From contig JAIVFI010000015.1 in NCBI GenBank assembly GCA_025558095.1, positions 310,001 to 374,000 on the forward strand: DNA of 64,000 nucleotides, given 5' to 3'. The position numbers and the translations under genes were made by a program. Below are positions 46,144 to 56,783 of the stretch, piece by piece (position 1 is the stretch's first letter; each line of letters begins with the position of its first letter). The notes under the pieces are model-generated. The model worked only from the letters and a program-made list of their open reading frames with translations. It searched no databases and was not told the origin of the DNA. The stretch comes from Hyaloraphidium curvatum (taxonomy: Eukaryota; Monoblepharomycota; Hyaloraphidiomycetes; Hyaloraphidiales; Hyaloraphidiaceae).

Positions 46144-48240
46144 ATGGTGGGGCACAACGCGCCGCGTGGCGGCGAGGAAACCTCCGGAACGCGATGGATT
46201 AATGCCGGCGCGCGATGCCTCGTTCCGTAGTCGGCCGGTGCCCCCATAAACATCTTCGCCGATGAGGCGACCCAGGAGAGGGCCGAGAATGCCCGCATGG
46301 TGAGGATCTCTGCGCCGGACATCGCTGTACATCTCATGAACGCGTCCCGGCTCCAGTCGTCGTTCGTCGGGGCCATTGCCATCGGGGACATGATCAAGAG
46401 CACCTTGGGACCGAAAGGAATGGTGCGCGACCCCCGGCCCATTGGCTCTCCCCGGCCGCGTAATCCGACGCCCTTTCCGCGCCGCTCCGTCTTTAGGACA
46501 AGATCCTGCAGTCCATGTCGGACGGGAACATCGTGGTCACGAACGATGGTGCGACGATCCTCAAAAGCATCGCGCTCGACAACCCGGCGGCCAAGGTGCT
46601 CGTGAACATCTCCAAGGTCCAGGACGACGAGGTCGGGGACGGCACGACGTCCGTCTGCGTCCTGGCATCGGAGCTGCTTAAGGAGGCGGAGAAGCTGGTC
46701 GCGCAGAAGATCCACCCGCAGACCATCATCGAAGGTTTCCGACTCGCCACCGCCGTGGCCCGCAAAACCCTGGAAAGCAGCGCCGTGGACAACAGGTGCG
46801 CTGGCCCGGCGGAGTGCGCATGGCATGGGATGCTGAACGCCCGCTTGCCCCGGCGTCTGGTCCCGCGAGCAGCAAGAACCCCGAGCAGTTCCGCGAGGAC
46901 TTGCTCAACATTGCCCGGACCACGCTCAGCTCCAAGGTGCTTTCGGGGGCCAAGGACTACTTTGCTAAGCTTGCCGTCGATGCCGTGCTGCGGCTCAAGG
47001 TAAAGCGCTTGCGAAGTCGTCGGGTACAGGAGCTGAAATCGCTGTGCCAGGGCAAGACGAATCTCGAGCACATCCAGATCATCAAGAAGTCCGGTGGCAG
47101 GCTCGAGGACTCGTATTTGGACGAGGGTTTCATCCTGGACAAGCGGATCGGTGTCAACCAGCCGAAGCGAATTGAGAACGCGCAGATCTTGATCGCCAAC
47201 ACCCGTGAGGCAGCCTCGCCGAGCGCTCGGGACCTTTGCTGACCCCGTGCGGTTTGCAGCCATGGACACTGACAAGATCAAGATCTTTGGGGCGCGCGTG
47301 CGCGTCGATGCGACCGGCAAGCTCGCGGAGCTGGAGCGTGCCGAGCGGGACAAGATGAAGGAGAAGGTCGAAAAGATCAAGGCCCACGGCGTCAACTGCT
47401 TCGTCAACCGCCAGCTCATCTACAACTGGCCGGAGCAGCTCTTTGCCGACGCCGGCATCACGGCGATCGAGCACGCCGACTTTGAGGGCGTCGAGAGGCT
47501 GGCGCTCGTAACCGGCGGCGAGATCGCGTCGACGTTCGACCACCCGGAGCTCGTGAAGCTGGGCAAGTGCGATCTCATCGAGGAGATCATCATCGGCGAG
47601 GACAGGGTGGGTGTCGTCTTTAGAGCCCGGCACCGGGCCGCTGCTGATTGGCGGCGCAGATGATCAAGTTCTCGGGTTGCGCCGCGGGCGAGGCGTGCAC
47701 CGTCGTCCTGCGCGGTGCCACGCACCAGATCCTCGACGAGGCCGAGCGGTCGCTGCACGATGCGCTCTGCGTTCTCTCGCAGACGGTCAAGGAGCCCCGC
47801 ACCGTCCTCGGCGGCGGCTGCTCCGAGACGCTCATGAGCAAGGCCGTCGACGAGCTCGCGGCCATCACCCCGGGGAAGAAGGCGATGGCCATCGAGAGCT
47901 TTGCCCGCGCCCTGCGCATGGTGGGTTGCTGCCCCGCGGCGAACTCAGGCAGCAGAGCTGACGGGTGCCGCGCTTGCAGATACCCACGATCCTGGCCGAC
48001 AATGCCGGGTACGACAGCTCGGACCTGGTGTCCCGGCTCCGGGCCGCGCACTACGAGAACAAGACGACGTACGGCCTCGACATGTACAAGGGCGACATCG
48101 CGGACATGAAGACGCTGGGCGTCACCGAGTCTTTCAAGCTCAAGCGCCAGGTGCTCCTCTCCGCCGCCGAGGCGGCCGAGCTCATCCTCCGCGTGGACGA
48201 CATCATCCGGTGCGCGCCGAGGCGGAGAGACAGGGAGTGA
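46144..48240 (+). CDS. CCT2: T-complex protein 1 subunit beta (CCT2)
   Basis: Beta subunit of the cytosolic chaperonin TRiC, which folds actin, tubulin and WD proteins. Blocks: [18 protein letters not shown] joined to [53 protein letters not shown] (ATPase Asp), [67 protein letters not shown]-like [106 protein letters not shown]. These place it in the beta, not another CCT, subfamily. Introns near 46300-46356, 46430-46500, 46800-46870, 47000-47060, 47205-47262, 47610-47665 and 47920-47978. The start is tentative: a first exon made of the ATG alone (46144-46146) spliced to 46231 gives [10 protein letters not shown]. Confidence 0.93.
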
Positions 48241-48322
48241 AGAGCTGGCCGGCATACCACGATATTCAGCGATATCTTACGCATACCCTGGATTAGAATC
48301 TCTCCTGCCCCTCCTTCGCCGC

Positions 48323-48945
48323 TCATCCGTAACCCTGTGCCAGCGGCGGTCTCGGCGCGCCCGCCATCTTGCGGCTCCGCGTCCCGCCCTCCTCGCACGG
48401 TCCGGGCACGCGCGACCGCGGGTCGATCGCCTGGTTGCGCACGACGCCGACCCTGAAGTACTGCGGATGGTTCTCGTAGAACCGCTTCCACTTTTCCAGG
48501 TGCCTCAGCTCGCCGTCCGTCAGGCCGCGGAGGTCGTGCGTGCGGTGCTCCGCGCTCGCCAGGCACCCCGTCGCAAAGGCGCGGGCGCAGTCCCGGCCGC
48601 CAAATTGTTCGTAGGCGCCGCCGGGGCCATAGAAGCGCCGGCCTGCGGTCACGTCGAATATGGTTCCATTGATAGCCAAGTAGAGGGGTTTCGAGGGGTC
48701 CCGTCCGTCGTGCCGTGCCAGCTGCTGGGGAGTGAGAACCAGGTTGGGCCGCTGGCGGGGACGCGTGAGTGCGCGTCGCATCGCGTCGGCACGGTGCGCA
48801 CAAAGGGGAAGAACTTGCGGCGATCTGGGACCACGTAAGTCCAGAGGAACGTCTGCGTCACGATGTAGGATGCGCAGGTGGACAGAACGGCGAGGACGCC
48901 GGCCCAGCGCAGCAGCGCGGCGAAACCCGCGGCAGCCGGGGCCAT
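48323..48945 (-). CDS. Membrane-associated progesterone receptor (MAPR) / cytochrome-b5-like heme protein
   Basis: Single-pass membrane protein with a cytochrome-b5-like heme-binding fold; relatives include Dap1, PGRMC1 and neudesin, which support sterol P450 enzymes. Start ATG 48945. N-terminal membrane helix (ALLRWAGVLAVLSTCASYIV), then a 50-nt intron after RRKFFPF (donor GTGCGC, CTCAC branch-like site), then LVLTPQQLARHDGRDPSKPL, YLAINGTIFDVTAGRRFYGP, GGAYEQFGGRDCARAFATGC and LEKWKRFYENHPQYFRVGVV. The Tyr of FYGPGGAYE and the GRDC/ARAF block are the MAPR heme-site signature. It ends with a basic tail. It is convergent with CCT2 and has a 164-bp spacer to the transposase gene, also divergent. 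Confidence 0.9.
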
Positions 48946-49109
48946 TACCGGATTGCACGCGCCGGGTGAATTGTACGGAGCCTGGCACTGCAAATCGAAC
49001 GAGATTCGTGGGTCGGCCCGTCGGGGTGCAAGGGTTTGACCATCCGGGGAGGCTGCCAGTTGAACAATTGCACCTTGCGACTAACTAGATAACCGTTCCC
49101 GCCGTAGCC

Positions 49110-51064
49110 ATGAGATCTGCTGGACGTCTTGTCGACCGCCGCGAGGCCGCTTGGCAACTGAAGAGCCGCAAGTTCCTCGATGTCCCCGCCATCTGCGATC
49201 TCTTTGGCGTGGACCGAAGCACATTGTACCGGTGGATCCAGAAGGTCGAGCGAGGGCCCGCGCCGGCCACGTGCAAAGGCCGGGCCCGGAAAGTCACCAC
49301 GGAGAGGGCCAAATGGCTGGCCGAGTTTGCCGTGTCGAAGGTGACTGCAAGCCAGGCCGACATGGCAAGGGCCTTCGAAGACCGGTTCGGGGTCGCCATC
49401 TCGCACCAGTGGGTCTCAAAGATCCTGCAGGAACACGGTGTGACGCGCAAGAGGCTGCGGGTGATGAGCTCGGAGGCCGCGGCTCAGCCGGAGCGGCACC
49501 TCGCCTTTCACGAGGCCGTCGCGGGCACCGACGAAACCGACCTCGCCTCCCTCGACGAGTCGTCATTCCACATCAACGAAAGCCCTTCCTACGGCTACGC
49601 TCGGCGCGGGGAGGAGGCCAGGGTGGAGCGATCTAGCGACCGCGGCACGAAGCTCACCCTGGCAGTTTGCGTGTCCATGGTTCCCAGGCCCGGGAACTTT
49701 TCGGGCTGCGTTGTTTCCTATGCCATCTACGAGGGAAGCATGGACAACGCCAGGTTTGTCAGGTTCCTCTCGTCTGTTGGGAAAGCGCGGCGGGATGTGC
49801 CAGGCACCCCGTCGGCCCCTGCAGACCCTCCGGGGCCTTTGACGGTTATTCTGGACAATGCGGGCTTCCACGGACCGCCCACCCAGCGCCGCAGAGGGCC
49901 CGATGGGCGGTGGAAGTACCGCGACTGCACTACCACGAAGTCGTATCGGGCAGTACAGGCGGCCGCACAGGCTGGTGGCATCAAGCTCGCCTACATGAGG
50001 CCCAGGTCTCCGCAGTTCAACCCCAGCGAGAACGTGCTCTCTGTCGTCAAGCGCCGCGTGAGTCCTCCAGCATCCTGACGACCTACTGGTTCCACGGCGG
50101 GCCCGTTGTGGCCGAGGCCGCGTTCTTCGTCCAGCTCTTTGCTCGCGGGCTCGGCGACGTGGGCCTCGAGATGGCTCTAGCCCCCGGCTCCACCGCCAGT
50201 GACCTCGGCGGAGAAGCTGGGCTCCGCCGGTGGAACCTGACCCGGCTGGTCGTGCCCATCACGTGGGACGACGAGAGCTTCAAGGCGTGGAGGGAGCGGA
50301 TGGCGGCGGCGGCCGTCACGGGCAAGATCGGGAAGCCGCTCGTCGTGGTGGGTTGCCGTGCGTCGCTGATCTTCCTGCAGATCCGCCCTCTTCTGTGCAT
50401 CTTCTGACCTTCATCGACATCCAGGAGTCCATCCTGTACTTTGTCGACGCCCTGCGGATGCGGTACCGGGTCGTGACGCGCGTGCACGCGTACCGGCTCG
50501 AGCTGCGGTCCGTTTGGCCGTCCCCCGAGGACGTGCAGCGGATGCTGTTTGCCAGACTCGACCGGTACGTTGTGGCCATGCTGCGGGAACGCCGCACCAC
50601 GACGGATGGCCTCGGCTTCACCGAGTTTTGGACACATGGCCTGGCCCACATCTTGGTCGGCGTGCTCGCCAACGTCAGCGACGGAGAGTACGCCAACTTT
50701 GAGTCCTCCATGCGGCTGCATCCGTTCAGCGAGTATTTCGACGTCGTTGTGGGTACTTCGCACTCGGGCATGGCCACGCACCATCAGGCGAGCTGATCAC
50801 GTCGAAGGTCCTCTCGGTTTCCAGGAGGCGGTGCTCGGCGAGGTTCTTCTAATACGATACATCCATCGCGAGTACCAGAAGGAGGCCAAGAAGAAGTCGG
50901 GCGAGTCCATGCGGGAGCCTCGGCACCTGGACGCCTTCTCGCGTGGCAACACGGGACCGTACTATGCCGTGAGTCGGCCTGTCTGCGAGCCCTGCATCGT
51001 TCGCTGAAGCAGCATCCTCCATCAGCAGGGCGTTCCTTACGAGTTCCCGACGGGAAGGAAGTGA
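49110..51064 (+). CDS. IS630/Tc1-mariner-like DDE transposase fused to an unknown C-terminal region
   Basis: Exon 1 (49110-50057) is a transposase: helix-turn-helix (DVPAICDLFGVDRSTLYRWI), a second HTH region (SQADMARAFEDRFGV..SHQWVSKIL), then the DDE domain with LASLDESSFH, LTVILDNAGFH and RPRSPQFNPSENVLSVVKRR. All three acids are present; spacing is about D-99-D-57-E, and the second gap is longer than the usual 34-41. If unspliced it stops at 50078. A strong donor (CGC|GTGAGT, 50058) and acceptor at 50134 join it in phase 0 to exons 50135-50347, 50425-50748, 50825-50968 and about 51026-51064, each phase 0, giving about 555 aa. The added part (LGLEMALAPGST-like, TRLVVPITWDDESFKAW, FTEFWTHGLAHILVGVLANV, QKEAKKKSGES) matches no family I know. 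Two separate genes is the alternative. Transposase call strong; fusion inferred. Confidence 0.75.
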
Positions 51065-52610
51065 GCTGGCGGCTGTCGCGTGGTTCACGGGGGGCACATT
51101 GGTCGGTCTGCTCGCTGCTGCACGCCAGCATGCACTGATTGCATCATCTCCACCAGAAGCACGGTGATTCGGGGGATGGGTTTGGGGCGCATTTGATGCC
51201 GGACACGGTTTCCGCGGGCATGGGTTCGGGGCATGGGTTCCCGGCGACGCTGGGATTCGCTTTAGCACGTCTTTTTGCTCATCGCGGTTGCAAACTAGAT
51301 CTTTTCTGCGTTGCCAGTCGTCCGGATCTTTCGTCCGAGGCACTTCCAGGTCAGCTGTCGCACGAGGTGCGGTCTCACCGCTACGGAGCGGCTTTCGGCC
51401 GATCGGGCGGCGGTTCTGCGTTCCCGGTGCGAACCTTCATCTTCACCAATGAATTGGAGAAAGGCGCAGGTCCGAAGGCGGGCAACAACCCCGTTGACGA
51501 GGGCATACCGGACCGCGAGGCGTGGTGAACGGGCCGGTGCGCTTCCGCGGCAATCAGTTGCGATTGCATCAGGTTGAGGATACCTCTACGGCCTTCTCTC
51601 CGAGCGCAGCGGCGTAGGCGTCGGGTGTAGACTTCTTTCATTTGATCTTTTCCCCTTAAAGCGCTGGCTCGGGGTCTGGTGACCGCACCGTGAAGAGATC
51701 GGGGCATCCGACGATCTGAAATGTTTGCAATGTATGTGGAGCAGGTCCCCTGTCCCTCGTGCGCCCGCGAGAACCGGTGCTGGGCGCTGGAAGAGATGAA
51801 ACGTGGTCAAATTTGGTGAAAAATGAATGTGGAGCGGTGGTGGAAGCTCGGAGCCCTTCCAGACCCTCCAAGCCCGCCGAAACAATTTGAACCGTTTTGC
51901 CGATGGATGAAAGGGGCGGTTCCCGACGACCACCGCGGCGACACGCGGCACCGGAGCGCTTATAAAGTAGAAGATGGGAAAAGAAATGGAGATGGTAAGC
52001 GATGAGCGCAAACGACGGAGAAAGGTGCGGAGACCCACGAAAAAGAGCATCGCGAGATATAATAGGGAAATTTGGGAGGGAGCGCCGTCGAGGGGACGGG
52101 GAGTCAGAAACGGTTCGGGCCGGCTGCTGACCTCGCCGACGCCGAAAGTCGAGCTTGGACGCACCCGGCCGATGAAGAATCAGTGCAAAAGCGCCGCCGG
52201 CCCCGCGAATGCCCGCCTGCATCAACGGTGGGGTTTGTGCGCGGGAGATTCGATTCCGTGGCTTGACCGGCGACATGGTCTATAGGAAACACGAGTCGAA
52301 ATGGGAACTGCCAACAAGTGGGCGCAACGGCAAGATACGGTGTCAGAGCAGCGCGAAGAAAGCTCGGATTGAACCTACATTGTTTTGCGCGCGGGGGGGA
52401 TGGGGGTGTTGGAGTCGGTCATCTGAGCGGGGCTCGTGTGAGGTTTCTTCCTCGTCCTGTGCCGATCCGACGCTACCGACGCGTTCCATGGGGACGTATC
52501 CCGCTGAATGCAATCTTTCTTCTGGCCTCTACGGAGCCGGATGTGCACGGATGAGGATGAGGTTCGGTGTTTACGGTTGTTGCCGGCCCGCCGCTCGCAC
52601 ACTCTTCCCG
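51065..52610. other. Mostly non-coding, one weak ORF end
   Basis: About 1.5 kb without a supportable gene. An ORF ending at 51528 has a protein-like tail (FIFTNELEKGAGPKAGNN, VDEGIPDREAW), so a short exon may exist, but no partner exon is clear. 51700-52300 is AT-richer than its surroundings (e.g. gtcaaatttggtgaaaaatgaatg) with only low-complexity ORFs. Confidence 0.45.
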
Positions 52611-52978
52611 GGCGTGACAGGCCAGTCGGGTGCGGCAGACTGTCTGTTGCATTATCCGATGGACCACTCGCAGCGGCCGTGGACCGCTTGCTTTGCCCGT
52701 GGACCAATCTTGGCGGCCGTGGACCGCTTTCCCGTGGCGTGACAGGGCCAGTCGGGTGAAACGCGGGCCTGAACCACATGAGCCGTGGACCACATGAGAA
52801 TCCGGGAACCAGTTGCGCAGACCGCCGAGTTCCCCTGTGAACCGTCGCAAGGCTCTATATGAGATTCTTGCCCACGACGGACCACTCGCGGCGGCCGTGG
52901 ACCAATCGTGGCGGCCATGGACCAATCGCGGCTGCCGTGGACCGCTCGGGCGGCCGTGGACCACTTGCGGCGACACGG
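52611..52978. repeat. 20-bp minisatellite in two blocks with flanking direct repeat
   Basis: A unit starting GGACC recurs at 52661, 52681, 52701, 52721 (block 1, exact 20-bp spacing) and at 52879, 52899, 52919, 52939, 52958 (block 2, spacing 20,20,20,19). A best unit is GGACCAATCGTGGCGGCCGT. A single diverged copy of the core sits at 52787. Block 1 lies between two copies of ggcgtgacag(g)gccagtcgggtg (52611-52632 and 52736-52758). The period is not a multiple of three, so this is not a protein repeat. Confidence 0.85.
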
Positions 52979-53059
52979 CATTCAACGGCACGATGCCCTT
53001 CTGGCTCACCTACCAAAGGTGGGGAGCTCCGGTGATCGGAGAGGAAGGTGAGAAACTGA

Positions 53060-53440
53060 CTTTACTTTTCCAGGCAACAAGTCGTGCGCGAGATCCGCAA
53101 GATCGCGTCGCTAGCGGACGACGGGGTCGTATACACCAACCTGTCCGCCCAAGAGGGCTCCGCTGTGCCGTCGTCGAGCGGTGGCTGGCCACTCTGCCTG
53201 AGGTGCGTGCGTGCTTCCGTGCTCGTGGGTGCTCTCTTGACCTTGCGACCCAGACTCTCGCCCGGCTTGCGGCTTCGGAGGACTCGGCAAAGGACTCGCT
53301 GCCGCGGTTCTTTGCCCGCGAGAACGCAACGGCGCGGCGCCTGCTCAACGACTACATCCAAGACGTCGCGGAGGGGTACCAGTCTAGTAGTTTCCGTTGG
53401 CCCTCGTGGTGTGGCCGACAGTCTGATGGTACTGAGTGAG
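53060..53440 (+). CDS. Possible exon(s) of an unknown gene
   Basis: Two frames look protein-like in succession: VVREIRKIASLADDGVVYTN from about 53082, and VVERWLATLPEVRACF to FARENATARRLLNDYIQDVA between about 53165 and 53390. The second is acidic/basic balanced and helix-rich, unlike the Arg/Pro-rich shadows around it. I cannot find a start codon exon or a convincing junction. It might belong to the same lineage-specific gene set as 56784-64000. Not recognised. Confidence 0.35.
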
Positions 53441-54320
53441 TTGAGTGTGATGATCAGTCCGCTTGCTATGCGCAGGGTTATCTTCCCGTGCCTGCTGGCA
53501 TTCAGCTTCTCTCTCTCGCTGATGTAATGGACGTAGATGGTGTAGGGTGATCAGCGGTGGAGGAGTGAATAGCCCCGGGAGTAGAGAGCTGATCAGTCCG
53601 AACCGCAAGACACACTCCCGAATTCCGGCGCCGCCGGGCCACAATTTCCCACTCGAAGGAAGCAGCAGTCCCTTGAGCGACACGGAAACACAAGGCTTTG
53701 CTCTGGTGTGGTCGGACACGGCTGCCGGGACGGCCCAACTTGGACTGCCACGCTCATCCGTCGCGCGCTCTCCTCCCTTTCCAGCACACGAATCCCGCAG
53801 ACAGCGGACCTCATGCGACACAGCTACCGCTCGACATGTACGTGCTGCTGTCGGTCGTGCCGTTTGCCGGAGATTTCCGGGCCGTCTGACCCGTTTGCCC
53901 TTCCGTCCCCGCCTGCGCCGTCGAGTCAGGTCGGACCGCACGCCGTGCCCAATGGAAGCATCTCCAATTGCCGAGTACGTGGCGAGGCGCTTTCGCTGCT
54001 CGCGTCTCTCACATTCCTTTCCATTCAGACTCGTGCTCCTACCCACCGCCCACGGGCTACCCACGTCCGGACCGGCCGGCGAGCTCGGGGCAGGTGGACT
54101 CGGGGAAGCGGACTCGGCGAGGGGAGGCGGGTTCGGCCGGAGTTCGTGATCCGTCGTGCGCGACAGGAAATCGCTCCCCGGTCGACGATGCCGACCGTAA
54201 GCCTTGTCCTGGCGGACGGGACGGTCATGGCCACCGCGGGCGATCGCGGCTACCTACGCAGGCAAGCGTGGATTCGCTTCTCGTCGTGCGCGACAGGGGA
54301 GTGCTTCCGCGCCTGCTATG
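53441..54320. other. No gene seen
   Basis: ORFs on both strands are Arg/Ser-rich and overlap each other. The string tcgtgcgcgacagg occurs near 54153 and again near 54285, a possible short repeat. Confidence 0.4.
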
Positions 54321-54700
54321 CTAGCTAGCTGCCCGATCGTCCGCGGTCCGTGGTGGAAGTTTGCAGACGGTCCTGGACAGCCATTCGCGCCGCCGATCCG
54401 GACGCACCTCCCCTGCCTGTCCGAGCAGCAGTGGCTTGATCCCCACGAGCGCATCGTCGACCTCCAGCCGGTGCACGTTCTTGTCCCCTTTGATCTGTTT
54501 CCAGGAAAACTTGGCGCCCTTCGAGACTTTCTTCCCCTCGCCAGGCCGCACGGTGAAGAACCGGCAGCCGGCGAGCGCGGGCTGGACGCCGTTGGGGACG
54601 CCCGGCCGGAGGTTCTCGGACGCGTGCAGGTGCACCATTGATGTGCGCGAGCGGAGGAGTGGCTGATGGGCGGGATTCGGTGTTGCGGGTCGCCGGTCCG
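54321..54700 (-). CDS. Weak candidate exon, unknown
   Basis: The minus-strand frame reads GVQPALAGCRFFTVRPGEGK, KVSKGAKFSWKQIKGDKNVH and RLEVDDALVGIKPLLLGQAG without stops, with a composition closer to real protein than neighbouring frames. No start, no homologue recognised. It may be a decayed gene or chance. Confidence 0.25.
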
Positions 54701-56783
54701 GTGCGCCTGGATGGAAGTTCGTGGACAGGCAGCAGCAGGACCCTGGCACTGACACCCCCGCGAACGCCGCCCGCTCTTCCCGCGCGAGCGGGTGATCGAT
54801 CGACCATCAAGGGCGAATTCTCGAAGGTGTGATAAGAGATCCGGCCGGTCCGCATGGCATCATCCACAGGGACGCCGCCCAGCGGACCCCGCCGCGCCCG
54901 TCCTCCGTCCGGCGTCGCTGCATGCGGGAATCACGGGAGTATGAGACTCAAACGGGGCCCGAACGATGGGGCAAAGGTCCATCCCCAAGGATCTCGGCCG
55001 ATCGGGGCTCAAGTTATCGGGATCGCAGCAGTGCGAGGCAATTTCCTGGGTTCCCGTAGGAGGTTTGTTAGTGGTCGCACGGAGCGCAGAGCTGGACCCT
55101 GCGCGTCGAGCCGACAAGTCAAACCTCCCTTTTGAGCGGCGCTCCCCGGCGCATACCGCGCCCACGGCTGTGCGGATCCCCGCCCGACGCAGCCCGCGTG
55201 GAAAGGAGTTCAAGAGGCACGCACTGGTTGCCTGTCACCGGCCGCCGCGGGCTCTCTGCGCGACCAGGACCATGCCTGCGCGGACCGGCGACGGCCGACA
55301 TCCCACCTCATCAACCTGCGGGGCCCGACCATGCGAAAGGCCAGGGGTTGTGCGATGCGCGACGTTTGGCGATGGATCTTGGGCAAATCGCGGATTCTTT
55401 TCGCAGGCGGCGCTGCTCACACGCGAGGACGGTCCCCAGTACCCGGAACGCGCCGAAGCCGGCCAATCTCGGCGGATTATGGGCGCGGAAAGCTAGAACG
55501 GCGAACCGATGGGCTATCGGAGGCCTCCCTACACAGCAATAGGCTCCACTTCACACTCGTCCAGCAACTTCGAGCGTCCGGCTCTCCAGACGCCAAGTCC
55601 ACGAGCCCGCGCTATCGAGGTCACGTAATCAGGTCCGGTGACGACGATCGGGGGGAAAGCGGAGGATGAATCCGCGCACAGTCGACCTGGATCGCGGAAA
55701 GTATCAACCGTTGGCGAGCGCGGTCGCCAGACGATGGTCGGCCGAACCTTTCGCACATCCCAGCGCGCTCCCACCGCGCGTGCCAAGGCGCCGTGAACAT
55801 TCTTCGCGTTGGAAAGTCTCCAGTCTCCGATCGGTGGCGCCCGACCCGAGATGAACTGGCGCGCGCGGAAAAGGGCGCCGGACTCGCCGACGAACACCAC
55901 GGCCATCCGGCGGCCGCACCGTCCGGCCAACACGGCGGGCAAAAGACAGCGCATCGCGGGCACAGTTTGCTCTGCCGCTGCCGGCGCAGCGGCGGCGGCG
56001 GCCGTCGCACGCAGGCGGCGTTGCGCGCTGCCCCGCCGCGCGCCACAGTTCGGCTGCCGCGGCTACCTCTCATCCAAACTTGCCGAGACCATCCAACGGA
56101 GCCTCTTCACAGTGTTCGTCGCGGAAACCGCTTTGGGTCGGGAGCAAGGGAAGCGTCCTCGGATCCCGCGAGGACGGCGCTTTGTTTCGCCGGCGGAAGT
56201 CGCCGTGGAAAGGAACACGGCCAGGGAGCTCGCAGGCAAAGGAGTGAAACAGGCACCGAGGAGCACCGGTGTGTCGCCCGGCGGAGGTGGAGAGCGCTGG
56301 GCGCGGTCGGCCGGCGGATCGGGGCTACCCCCGGTCGACGTGACCAGGGGGTCCCGGTCGCTCAGCCACGGCAAGAACGGCCATCCGGCGCGCTCGGGCC
56401 AGGGATGACATCGGGATCTCGGGTTCTAGAGCGTCGTGCGTAGGGAACGGGAGATGCTCGGCAAACTCCGACGTGCCGAGGCAGGCCCGCGCAGGCTGCA
56501 AAGGCCTAAGCGGCTTCGGGAACACGCGTTTCGCTGAATTCGGAGCCGAGACGTGCTCGGTTTCAGCTCGTGTGGTTTGCAGTGGCCGCGCCCTTTGACT
56601 TGGCGCGTGGAGGGCGGCTGTGCGGCAGACGCGTCTTTAGCGGACCGACCACCGACTCGGCGCGGCCTCGTCGGGACCGCCGCAGGCTCCGCGTAGGTCA
56701 AGGAGCGTTCTATTGCCATTCTTCGTCGGCTACGGGTCGTTTGGACGCGCGGCCGCGCCTGTTTCGAGAACACGTGCGCCCCC
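54701..56783. other. Gene-poor stretch, nothing firm
   Basis: About 2.1 kb. ORFs up to about 200 codons exist on the plus strand (for example one from 55809 containing GYLSSKLAETIQRSLFTVFV), but they are Arg/Ala/Gly-rich with no family signal. Together with 51065-54700 this is the least gene-dense part of the window. Confidence 0.4.

Noticed and set aside
49000-51100. Terminal inverted repeats of the transposase element
   Set aside because: I looked for a matching inverted pair with TA ends around the gene and could not identify one by eye; absence is not proven.
51656-52276. 200-codon minus-strand ORF in the gene-poor stretch
   Set aside because: Low-complexity composition, no motif and overlapping ORFs in other frames of similar length.
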